DNA of 64,000 bases from Acinetobacter baretiae (GTDB taxonomy: Bacteria > Pseudomonadota > Gammaproteobacteria > Pseudomonadales > Moraxellaceae). Below the pieces are notes generated by a model, which saw only the letters and a list, made by a program, of their open reading frames with translations, had not been told where the DNA came from and ran no database searches. Both the position numbers and the translations under genes were made by a program. The DNA lies in assembly GCF_015627105.1 (NCBI RefSeq), contig NZ_VTDM01000001.1, positions 1 to 64,000 of the forward strand, given 5' to 3'. Shown here in pieces: positions 49,001 through 55,995 of this stretch (the stretch's first letter is position 1; each line of letters starts with the position of its first letter).

Positions 49001-49040
49001 ATATGTTTTGACATACTTTAATTTTATTCTGTCGTAGCAC
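43005..49040 (-). CDS. Giant DUF11/SdrD_B-type surface protein with C-terminal outer-membrane barrel
   Basis: A 2011-residue exported protein. The signal peptide covers about residues 1-33 (GTG start). An N-terminal module (SAGTTIQNVAYANFID) is shared with three neighbours. Further domains, by position: DUF11 repeats (about 200-340), a carboxypeptidase regulatory-like/CnaB domain near 480, a DUF11 domain near 620 (VKKAASSKTAEIGEFEEYTV), an SdrD_B domain near 750 (GKVFTDCNKNGIQDPGE), and an invasin-like Ig domain near 1070. From about 1180 the sequence switches to alternating polar/aromatic strands that run to the end (GAYLRFRFKFDENLF...), which reads as a large beta-barrel. This suggests an outer-membrane protein with a large extracellular or periplasmic N-terminal region. 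It is separated by 119 bp and a terminator from the upstream 903-aa gene. The function is unknown. Confidence 0.75.
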   Translation of the reverse strand: MLRQNKIKVCQNISFMLSTLTISILSAQYSHASSIPSAGTTIQNVAYANFIDINNKPQQSISNAVEVNVSALYAIALTQSSILDTEPNTRVIWANSLINHSNAAVNVQLEAATTNEFNDVKIYIDSNQNGQFDTTDQAITTHVPLQMGQSVNLWVVATTQANLVEGKQYDLPIQAKVLEDSNVVATTTDSAINHSASLVANIDVQQKTFTPSTTANHDLNYTLNLTNPSKKTAQPIDVVVDGQTEKLVLLVDDIPPNTVFKSASVQNPQAKILYKLTNNTYSSVVPNDLTQVSQLVVGFPRVAPNTSELIDLVVTMDTYIAKTTVKNTYKVSYAGSNGSKDVSSNIASTVVSGLTQISNNSTDFKNVVLTGVVGNSLNIEAKSSSCNVHRDTVDRVKIRITSKKTGDIEEVFGIETGENTGIFRYTLPTALSNKGIAHDFVLQTTKRDSVDIRLTDCSDVQGQSTEIFENVSANVLIDPYGIVFDAKTGLPVAGATVTLLDQNGQPIKDNTAFKNDEKTGELISIPATQVTNSTGEFAYPHLKAGTYSISVDTQTIPGNTTYSFVSDRSVYPNFGADKAVDLKWSYAGQFTLNEGDPALNVDIPIDPKISITNSSLFVKKAASSKTAEIGEFEEYTVTVANRGAVDSTNVAITDTLPRGFVYMKGSMRVDGTKVADPIGGKGPYLKLGLGTLNPNKEVKVQYRVYIGPNALNGDGINRVRAKDEQGTESNEAFAVVDVTPGAMISDGFIVGKVFTDCNKNGIQDPGEMGVPGVRIYLEDGSYIITDGEGKYDFYGISAKTHVLKVDSTSLPTASKLLVISNRQAGDAQSRFVDLKRGELHRADFALVDSDLTCSQSLIQKVTERKKKVEQDINLDQILRSDLTLDPVFSKVTDVRSQPASGCIATQGFSANCNLDFSKEQAKELKQVQFQPDPSKTDAELNTHVGEGSSDVTKMVNLETALENATNHQLDILNLKDGQVLAYPQTSIQLKGTAGTQLELWVNDQKVSEKRVGKRAVLPSFQVAGLDFIGIDLQVGRNTIEARQVDMMGNIREKKRIEVIAPDQLDQLRLEPSSVAVQANGYDRFNVILNIVDRHGTPVSSRTPVTLDSSIGKIDLVDLDPKQSGTQVFVEGGRLVVPIIAPIEAGEGVLSVESGIFHANTPIRFLPDLRPIIAVGMLEGSINFKKFDPKHGGLNHSNDGFEEELSEISSSHNGERSINGRAALFLKGQVKGEYLLTLAYDSDKDKNQRLFRDIRPDEYYPVYGDSATKGFDAQSTSKLYVRVDKGRSYVMYGDYVTRTENDEGLALGQYNRSLTGVRGALESDRYKVTAFAARTNTQQVVNEQRAMGISGPYSLGGLSVEDIRDNSEKVEIITRDRNNSGLIITRTTLNRFTDYEVDSFSNSIYLKEPVASVDADLNPVYLRITVESDQGGETYTVAGTSASMKVTQQAKVGAAYVKSDNPLTQDQLASVNTVVKFANEKGKLITEVARSENIYSDLISTTQTKVEPDASGKVSGNAGRVEVTYADKDVDLKLYHNQADRGFYNTAAPITAGRKESGVKGRVQFKKVGLAKLEAIRTEDQINGVNQGISASIERAIHRILALELGVKYYDKSEVVDSSSTTKTTPYHGVTLRTKLTSQLPWQGSNVFVEYEQDATDAARRNFALGANYQINSKLRAYGRHELISSLNGLYDLNSSERKNVTVFGLDSKYNNNGTAFSEYRVRDGMSAREAEAAIGLRNRWELEKGFYANASFEQTKALSATNSSNSESTAATLGIEYLKNPLWKTVARIEGRLADQANTFLNTLGLAYKYSDDVTFLAKNILSQTDSQTKTSGDRLINRFQLGWAYRDTERNRFDALSKVEYRYDHNQTDLTNAYLKHVYILSNHVNYHPTKELTLSGQYAVKRVNMTFSSLESSGVTHMLNARMMYDINDRWDAGVHTGALWSNVTSGQRILLGAEAGYLLAANLWLSAGYNFSGYKDDDLVESDTTLQGAYLRFRFKFDENLFRKSSND

Positions 49041-49083
49041 AGTATTTTACCATTCAACCAAATCATTTAAATAAAAAATTGTA

Positions 49084-49114
49084 TGTGGGCACTTGCTCAG
49101 TGCAATTGCCCACA
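49084..49114 (-). terminator. Terminator of the 903-aa DUF11 gene
   Basis: TGTGGGCA and TGCCCACA form an 8-bp stem. On the minus strand it is followed by TACAATTTTTTATTT. A smaller stem GAACAA/TTGTTC lies at 49134-49151. Confidence 0.75.
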
Positions 49115-49159
49115 AACCCAATTCATTCATTTTGAACAAGAAAAATTGTTCATTGAATA

Positions 49160-51871
49160 TTAATTATTTACTTTGATTACAAACTCTAATACAGCATTTG
49201 AGTTTGGTACAAGCGGGGTTTTTTCCGCAGCTACTGTACCGGTTGAACCATCACCTAACGCCTTTGTTGACGGACTTAAGTCGGCATTGGTTGCTAATGG
49301 AGATACACCACTAATCACTTTTAATGTAGTGTATGCAGGGGTTGCATCACTAATCACAACATTAGTGACATTTGCATTACCTTCGTTATATGCGGTGATT
49401 TTATATTTCACGCACTCACCCGGTTTCGCAGACACTGTGTTTTGCGTATAGCTAGATGATTTAATAGCACCTGTTGAACAATCTGCCAACACTTGCTCTT
49501 TCACCAAACGAACCTGACCACTAGTGACTGTGGTTGAGTCTGTATTCACAAGATCTGCTACTGTTTGACCACCAACAACGGTTGGCTTAATCGTCAATGT
49601 TACGCCACTTGTTGTACCTGCAGTTGCACTGGTTGGTGACTGTACTTTAATAAGCAAGTTGACAGACTTACCACGAGCAATACTTCCCGTCACGGCAGCA
49701 AGATCATTACCTGTGACTAATTCATTGGCTTGACCCTCTCCATCATTGTTCAAGTCGACAAATAAACTGGTCACCCAACCATTTGCTGCCTGATCATTGA
49801 CCAACGTGAACGGTAAGCTACCTGCTGTAGCGCCTTCAGTAATGTTACTGTTGTTGGTCAGTGTATGTGTATAAACCACTGTACCACCTTGCGCCACTTG
49901 GCCAGTACGGTCATTTTGCAAGCTTATTTTACGTACCGTTTCTACAATAACACGATCAGACATGACATCTGTCAAACCTGTTGCAGGTGATGCCACCTTA
50001 AATAAAACTTCTTGATTACCCGCTTCAGCTTGGCTTGGTGGCGTAACCAACGCAACCAATTGCACACTACTACCGCTTGGAATATTACCTGTATTGGTAA
50101 TTGGCCCGCCTGTTGGATTACCCGAGAGATCTGTTAAGTAATATTGAACTGTCCAACCTTCTGGCAATGCAACAGCGGTCGATAAATTGTAGTTATCTCC
50201 GATTGCACCGCTATTTTTTACAGCCAATGGAAAGCTTATAGCTTGGCCTGGTTTCGTTGATTTAGTATCAATATATTGTGCTGTATCTTGACCAGATGCA
50301 CCTGGTGTTGTTCCTTTACTATCAGTTGAGTCACCATTTGACAAATCGACAGTAGATGCAACAACCTGACTGATCACCAACTTAATGGTATCTGTCGCTG
50401 ACGCACTACTATTACTTACAGGTGCAGAGGTTAGTACTGCATTAATTGGTGTTGCTGGTGCAGGTGTTGGCGTAAAGTAACTTGAAGGAAGCGTAACTTT
50501 AGACACCACTTGATAAGTTGCACCGCTTGCCACAGGCCCTGTATCTAAAACACCATCACCGTTGGTATCGGTTAACGGTGTAACACCATCGGCTTTAAAT
50601 AGCTCAACAATACTACCTGTAGGTAAAGCATCTTTATTAATTGTAATATTATATGCTTCGGTCACATTACCTGTATTATGAATGACAATTGGTTCACCAC
50701 TATCATTGGTTAAACCAAAGCTTACAGGAGTGCCTTGTGTCGTTGATCGTGTGATTACATCGGGTGTTGGTGTATTAGTGGCTTGTCCATCGGCAAAGGC
50801 ATCTGAAAGACTATCGTTCATTGTCCCTTTTTTAACACCAAGCACAGTCACATCATTGGCATTAGATGATGTTTGACCTTCAGGGCCAGATCCATCTGGA
50901 TCCACATACGCCACGTTTGTAATTTTACCTGCTGAAGTGTTTTGAACAACTTGTACTTTAAATTTCAATACACCTGAGCTGTTTGCAGCAACCGTTGGTA
51001 GCACTAATGTTGCTTTACCTGATGCAAAGTTATAACCGTCAGTATCTGTGTTTGAGTCATTCAGCGCAGTGCCATTTAACGTAGCAGATCCTGCAACATA
51101 AGTTAAACCTGTTGGCAAGATATCCGTGATCGTCACATCTTTTGCTGTGGTATTACCAGTGTTTTGATACGCTAAACTATATTCTACTTCACGTGATGTT
51201 GCGCTTTCTTTAGTTGCATCTACATTTTGTACACTTGCAGATTTAACCAAACTGATCACAGCACCATTGGTAATTTTTACAGTATCTACATTTTTTGCAT
51301 TAATACTTGTATCAAAACCACTAGTTGCAGAGACGGTCAGTTTACCAAGATCACCTGCAGTCACATTACTGCTCGCTGTTGTGGCTTGTACAATTAAATT
51401 AACTGATTCACCCGCTGCAATATTTACACTTGTGATTGGGGTTTGACTGTCTGGAACACCATCTTTATTGGCATCTAGATAGACTTTTAGACCACTAAAA
51501 TCATAGTTATCTGTTGAATTGTCACGGCCATCATTGTTCGTCACACCCACGGTAAAGGTATCAGAACCATTACCTGTGTTAGTTAAGGTATGCGATAAAG
51601 ATACCTGACCATTGGCATTGGCTGTTTGTGTTTGATCGGCAGTTAAAGTAAAACTTGCAACTTGTAACACGGTCGTTGTAACCACGTTAGATGTCACAGT
51701 TTTACTAGATCCATTACTGTCTGTATAACTTGCAGATGCAATGTTACTAATATTGGTTCCTGCGCTTGGCGCAGCAGCATTTGTGGCTGAAACAAATGCT
51801 GTACCACCTGCAATAAATGCAATTGAAGTGGCAAGTTTGGTCAACTTTAAACGTTGTGTTTGACTAAACAT
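49160..51871 (-). CDS. Secreted DUF11-repeat protein (903 aa)
   Basis: An exported protein with a signal peptide ending around NAAA (residues 1-32). It then has the shared module PSAGTNISNIASASYTDSNG. Several DUF11-type Ig domains follow, the clearest being VEYSLAYQNTGNTTAKDVTI and CVKYKITAYNEGNANVTNVV at the C-terminus. Three Asp/Asn-rich loops are present (LDANKDGVPDS, TDTNGDGVLDTG, VDLNNDGEGQ). No membrane anchor, lipobox or barrel is visible, so the protein is either secreted or held by a partner. The ATG at 51871 has GGGGA at good spacing; the frame opens further up at 51931 without one. The ligand and role are unknown. Confidence 0.8.
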   Translation of the reverse strand: MFSQTQRLKLTKLATSIAFIAGGTAFVSATNAAAPSAGTNISNIASASYTDSNGSSKTVTSNVVTTTVLQVASFTLTADQTQTANANGQVSLSHTLTNTGNGSDTFTVGVTNNDGRDNSTDNYDFSGLKVYLDANKDGVPDSQTPITSVNIAAGESVNLIVQATTASSNVTAGDLGKLTVSATSGFDTSINAKNVDTVKITNGAVISLVKSASVQNVDATKESATSREVEYSLAYQNTGNTTAKDVTITDILPTGLTYVAGSATLNGTALNDSNTDTDGYNFASGKATLVLPTVAANSSGVLKFKVQVVQNTSAGKITNVAYVDPDGSGPEGQTSSNANDVTVLGVKKGTMNDSLSDAFADGQATNTPTPDVITRSTTQGTPVSFGLTNDSGEPIVIHNTGNVTEAYNITINKDALPTGSIVELFKADGVTPLTDTNGDGVLDTGPVASGATYQVVSKVTLPSSYFTPTPAPATPINAVLTSAPVSNSSASATDTIKLVISQVVASTVDLSNGDSTDSKGTTPGASGQDTAQYIDTKSTKPGQAISFPLAVKNSGAIGDNYNLSTAVALPEGWTVQYYLTDLSGNPTGGPITNTGNIPSGSSVQLVALVTPPSQAEAGNQEVLFKVASPATGLTDVMSDRVIVETVRKISLQNDRTGQVAQGGTVVYTHTLTNNSNITEGATAGSLPFTLVNDQAANGWVTSLFVDLNNDGEGQANELVTGNDLAAVTGSIARGKSVNLLIKVQSPTSATAGTTSGVTLTIKPTVVGGQTVADLVNTDSTTVTSGQVRLVKEQVLADCSTGAIKSSSYTQNTVSAKPGECVKYKITAYNEGNANVTNVVISDATPAYTTLKVISGVSPLATNADLSPSTKALGDGSTGTVAAEKTPLVPNSNAVLEFVIKVNN

Positions 51872-52071
51872 TTGGAAATTTCCCCGATTGAAATACTCAA
51901 TATGTTTAACAAGCGTTCCTGACAAAAACACTTGTTAAAAGTAATACGTTAATACACGATGAACTTACAAAACTAAAATCGCTTTTGACCATATCTGATC
52001 AAACATAAATAAACACACATACTCATCCCTTAACCCAAAGTTTAGATCATTTTCATCTGTCATCATTTGGG

Positions 52072-52569
52072 TTATTTGGCTTGAGGTTTCTCAGTATTCA
52101 CACGTGTTTGTGCTGACACTGTAATTGATTTACCCGCCGGAAGCACGGCAATTGTCCAGCGTAATGCTCGGTAGTCTTTGAGTGAAACATTAACTACTTG
52201 TTCGCCTTCTTTACGTTTTAAAGGCATTGGGGAGAAATTTATACCGTCTATACTTGCTGTTGCATTTTCTGGCTGAGCTTTCGCCAAAAAATGGGTCTCT
52301 ACAGGTAGTGGCAACGTAGCCACTAAGTTTTTAATATCACCTGATGTATTGTTCATGTAGGTTGCACGATACTCAACCACATCATTTGGCTTAACATTCG
52401 TGACTAATTTGGCAGTTTGTTTCCCATCATTACCTGTACTCATAAGATAGGTTTTTAGCTCAACAGAAACAGGCTCTTTTGTCAGCTTTGCTTCAGCAGA
52501 AGCATGGCTCACTAAAACCATGCTCACTACACCAATCAGTCCTTTTACCCAATCCTTTTTCGAATGCAC
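52072..52569 (-). CDS. Single-domain DUF11-like exported protein (165 aa)
   Basis: The frame codes about 165 residues from a GTG at 52569. The GTG is preceded by AGGGG at eight bases, much better than the TTG at 52590. A signal peptide (VKGLIGVVSMVLVSHASA) leads to one DUF11-like beta domain, with VVEYRATYMNNTSGDIKNLV as its core, and a C-terminal strand ITVSAQTRVN. It has no cysteines. Its size and position between the three-gene operon and the 903-aa gene suggest a periplasmic partner or assembly subunit of the large proteins, but this is inference. Confidence 0.75.
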   Translation of the reverse strand: MHSKKDWVKGLIGVVSMVLVSHASAEAKLTKEPVSVELKTYLMSTGNDGKQTAKLVTNVKPNDVVEYRATYMNNTSGDIKNLVATLPLPVETHFLAKAQPENATASIDGINFSPMPLKRKEGEQVVNVSLKDYRALRWTIAVLPAGKSITVSAQTRVNTEKPQAK

Positions 52570-52590
52570 CTTATTTGCCCCTAAATTCAA

Positions 52591-53261
52591 TACAAAGCAC
52601 TTCTTTGCTTGAATAGTTTCTCACATATTATTCAAACAATCACTATATTGTATACATACAATACACTATTGTGTATATTTTTGTTTCAAATTTAACTTTA
52701 TTTAAAAAACATCTACTGTGGTACAAAAATGTAAATAAAGACAATATATTTTTTAAAATAATGTCATTTAGAAGATTAGGCGCATAAATGACTATAAAGT
52801 TTGACATAGATATCTTATTTATACCCAGATCACTTTATTTATGCAGATAGAGCTTTTTATTTTAAGAATAATCTCAATTCAATAAAATAACATATTATTC
52901 AAATCAATTCACTTTTACCTTCACATTCAATCAAATACCTCACATGAAAACACATCACTCTTTTTATTTTTATCTATAGTTCTTATTAAAAATATTCAAA
53001 ATTGATTGACTCAGAAAAATAAAGGCATATACGATGGGATATCTCATACATACTTACACCTAAGTAAACAATACCCCACTCAAACTCACCGATAATCAAT
53101 GATGCAATCATCACAAGCAGTTACGTTCATTGGGTTCATATCTCTTGATTATTTTTGTGTATAGTCAAACTACTCAAAACCACATACACTTAAAAATCAC
53201 TAAATACAGCGACATAAGGCTTTAGTGTGATTAGCTGTATGAACAATTAAATGGTTTTCTC
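52591..53261. other. Non-coding region inside the DUF11 cluster
   Basis: About 670 bp of very AT-rich sequence with no gene recognised on either strand. Near its left end lie overlapping inverted repeats (ATTGTAT/ATACAAT around 52650 and TACAC/GTGTA shortly after), in the upstream region of the 165-aa gene, possibly an operator. It separates the three-gene operon from the rest of the cluster, so the second half has its own promoter. Confidence 0.55.
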
Positions 53262-53292
53262 TATACACCTCAATATCCTTTTAAGGTGTATA
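53262..53292 (-). terminator. Weak stem-loop after the three-gene DUF11 operon
   Basis: TATACACCT and AGGTGTATA pair over a 13-base loop. The minus-strand flank GAGAAAACC lacks a T tract, so termination here is uncertain. Confidence 0.4.
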
Positions 53293-53318
53293 TCTCAAAT
53301 CAATAAAATGTATGGTGG

Positions 53319-55988
53319 TTATTGTGAAACACAAAACCGCAATGTTCCCGAAGCAGATGGAGGTAAAAGACCCGTTAAAGCCCATTCTAACGCGTCTCCA
53401 GCTTGGTTGGTACTACACGTATTTCCATTCGGTGTTACGCCACATTTTATACTGCCAAAGCGTGTTCCTAGAGGTAAACTATCTTTTATTTTCACATTTT
53501 GAAGTTTTTTAAGGCTGTTATTTTTATAAGTGATTTCGTACTCTAAATTGTCTTTTTTAGCCGCCTGATTCATTATTGCAAATGTATTTATATCAGATGA
53601 TGTTGAAGGACAAGTTGCAACCGCACGGACTTTTTTGGTCAATGTTAACCCAGCGCTACCAATAAGCGTCACATCTTGGCGTTTAACGGTTTGACCTGAG
53701 ACCGTTTCAGTCGGGTTATTTAACACAAATTGATAACTTACTTGCATTTGCCCAATATGTTGAGCACCTGCCACAACATTTGTAGGTACATGTACACGCT
53801 GTACTAAACAGATTTCTGTATTGGGTTGCAAGGTAATCGGGCTAGATGTTGTTGGATTAAATATTTTTTCACCTGAATCTAGCTGACCATTGCAATTGGT
53901 ATCTCGGTAAACCAATGCCTGCCAAGGTTGATCTATCTCTGAATTGGGTTGCTGCATTTGTGTTTGAGTTAACTGATTGAGTTGTACTGGCATTTGTGCG
54001 ATCAAACGATGAGGATAATCAGTAACATCTCCTGCAATTGCAGTGTGCTGACCGTCTTCATTAAAGACCACATTTGCAATCACATCTCCAAAATTATTAC
54101 CCATGTAACTTGTTGCATTGGTTTTCTTTAATGTAATTGTATCTGTAGATCTGCTGTATCCTGTCGTTCCACTGACAGAGGTATACTCTGGTAAATTTTG
54201 CTGAACAATACAAAAAGATGAAGGTAAAATACTTTGATCAATTACAAAGGCGTAATCCCCATTGGCATTGGTCATCGATGATGCCAACTGGGTTGTACTA
54301 CAGTTATTTAATCGAATGGTACTATTTGCAATCCCAAGTTCACCTTCCTCTTGAGTTCCATTGTATGCCTGACTTGCATCTAACGTTGTACCACTATTAT
54401 CAACAAATACGCGACCTGCAATATCTACAAAAATTTGCTTAGTGTTTGTAAAAGTACAGGTAATATTGGCACCCTCTTTAATACGTGCCGCAGGAATAGT
54501 CATAGTACTATTCACAAGTGTCCAAAAATTACCCGTATTTCCTGTTGTTGAGCCATTTGCATCTGTACAACTGACCCCTGATAGCATATAACCATCTAGA
54601 GCACTTTCAGTAATCGTCACATCTTGACCAAGTGCTTTTGCCCATAGTTGCTGTGCTGATGTTACTGTGGTGCCTGATGTTACTGTCGTAATATTTTCTG
54701 TTGTCACATCTGTTGTGCTATTCACCACATTATTTAAATTGATGTAATTAAACGTTGCTGTACCATTGATCGAGTTTTTAGCAATCTTAATTTTTGCCCC
54801 ATCAATCACCTGAATATTCACAGGAATACCAGCACTTGTAGCTTCATCATATTTTGCTGTTGAACAATCTCCACTTAATGATAAACCGATCGTACCATAA
54901 GCACCTATGGCTTGTTCACTACGACCATTATATGTATTTCGGTTCACAATACGGTACGTGATCCGATGATATCCTGCACTTAATACAAATGAATCAGAGA
55001 TAAATCCCGAGGGGGTATAGCCATTTTGTGCCACTTTACTCACACCATCAACCATAATATAACCACCATCATCAATGCCGACCCCACTTCGACCAACACA
55101 AGCAGTGACTGCACCAACATCATTGGGAATATAAACACCCGTCGTAAATTCCCATGCCCTACGATTGTCTCCGTTGCCACTATTTTCTGGGTTAATAAGA
55201 TTGAGTTGCACTGTTGCATTGGCATCTGTGACCATATTGGTAATGATTCTTTGAATCATTGGTTGAGCAGTTGTACTTGTTGCAGCATAGGTTGAGTTTC
55301 TCATTCCACCAAGGCTACTGACCAAATATCCACCTGTGGGACTAATCTGATTCACTGGCCATGCTGCAAGCACACTAGTTTCTTCATCTGCAAAACTACC
55401 AACTTTATTCGTTCCCCCTGAACCTGTGTAACCCACCCAAAATGCCCCATTTCTAGTGGTTTCATTTTGCGCATTACTCCCCCACACTTTATATAGTGTT
55501 TCTCCTACGCCACTTCCTGGGTTAAATTCATCACTAGACACTTTCACAATGGCTTGCTGTGCATTACCTAAAGACGAATTTGAGGTTGTTGTGTAGCTCA
55601 CCGCCAATTGTTTAGTGGTACCATTGGCCATTCCCCCCAACGAACACGTCCAATTATTGCCACTCAATGAGCAAGTCGATCCACTCACAACACTTACTGA
55701 ACTGATAGTCACCCCTGTTTTTGGCGTAACCACATATGTAGCAACGGCATTAGTTGCACTATTTGGGCCTTCGTTTTTAATATTAATCAGTTGAGAGCCA
55801 ATTCGACCGCGTTCAATCGATGGCGTATTTGAAGTTACACTAAATCGAGCTTCTGAAATGGTTGGGTTGGGGTCTATTGCAAAACTGTTTTGTACCACTA
55901 CACATAAACTTAAAAATATACAGCATTTGAAATACATATATTTCAACCTATTTTCTTTATACATACAGTGAGTTACTACCTTTTGCAT
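53319..55988 (-). CDS. Large exported repeat protein with prealbumin/SdrD_B-like domains (about 890 aa)
   Basis: The third gene of the operon. A hydrophobic signal (FKCCIFLSLCVVVQ, ending NSFA) leads to a DUF11-like first domain (about 60-190). A unique central region follows (GAFWVGYTGSGGTNKVGSFA ... ICGYIMVDGVSK-type ligand-binding beta fold, ending in AGYHRITYRIVNR). Next are a prealbumin-like segment (VTITESALDGYMLSGVSC ... ITCTFTNTKQ), an SdrD_B-like domain (GRVFVDNSGTT ... NANGDYAFVID) with Asn/Asp loops, and a C-terminal DUF11 domain (LEYEITYKNNSLKKLQNVKI). It lacks the N-terminal module of its neighbours. Start codons at 55988, 55964 and 55937 are all possible; 55937 has the best-spaced AGG, and 55988 sits 8 bp from the upstream stop. 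Tip adhesin is one idea; no function is known. Confidence 0.75.
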   Translation of the reverse strand: MQKVVTHCMYKENRLKYMYFKCCIFLSLCVVVQNSFAIDPNPTISEARFSVTSNTPSIERGRIGSQLINIKNEGPNSATNAVATYVVTPKTGVTISSVSVVSGSTCSLSGNNWTCSLGGMANGTTKQLAVSYTTTSNSSLGNAQQAIVKVSSDEFNPGSGVGETLYKVWGSNAQNETTRNGAFWVGYTGSGGTNKVGSFADEETSVLAAWPVNQISPTGGYLVSSLGGMRNSTYAATSTTAQPMIQRIITNMVTDANATVQLNLINPENSGNGDNRRAWEFTTGVYIPNDVGAVTACVGRSGVGIDDGGYIMVDGVSKVAQNGYTPSGFISDSFVLSAGYHRITYRIVNRNTYNGRSEQAIGAYGTIGLSLSGDCSTAKYDEATSAGIPVNIQVIDGAKIKIAKNSINGTATFNYINLNNVVNSTTDVTTENITTVTSGTTVTSAQQLWAKALGQDVTITESALDGYMLSGVSCTDANGSTTGNTGNFWTLVNSTMTIPAARIKEGANITCTFTNTKQIFVDIAGRVFVDNSGTTLDASQAYNGTQEEGELGIANSTIRLNNCSTTQLASSMTNANGDYAFVIDQSILPSSFCIVQQNLPEYTSVSGTTGYSRSTDTITLKKTNATSYMGNNFGDVIANVVFNEDGQHTAIAGDVTDYPHRLIAQMPVQLNQLTQTQMQQPNSEIDQPWQALVYRDTNCNGQLDSGEKIFNPTTSSPITLQPNTEICLVQRVHVPTNVVAGAQHIGQMQVSYQFVLNNPTETVSGQTVKRQDVTLIGSAGLTLTKKVRAVATCPSTSSDINTFAIMNQAAKKDNLEYEITYKNNSLKKLQNVKIKDSLPLGTRFGSIKCGVTPNGNTCSTNQAGDALEWALTGLLPPSASGTLRFCVSQ

Positions 55989-55995
55989 GCTAAGT

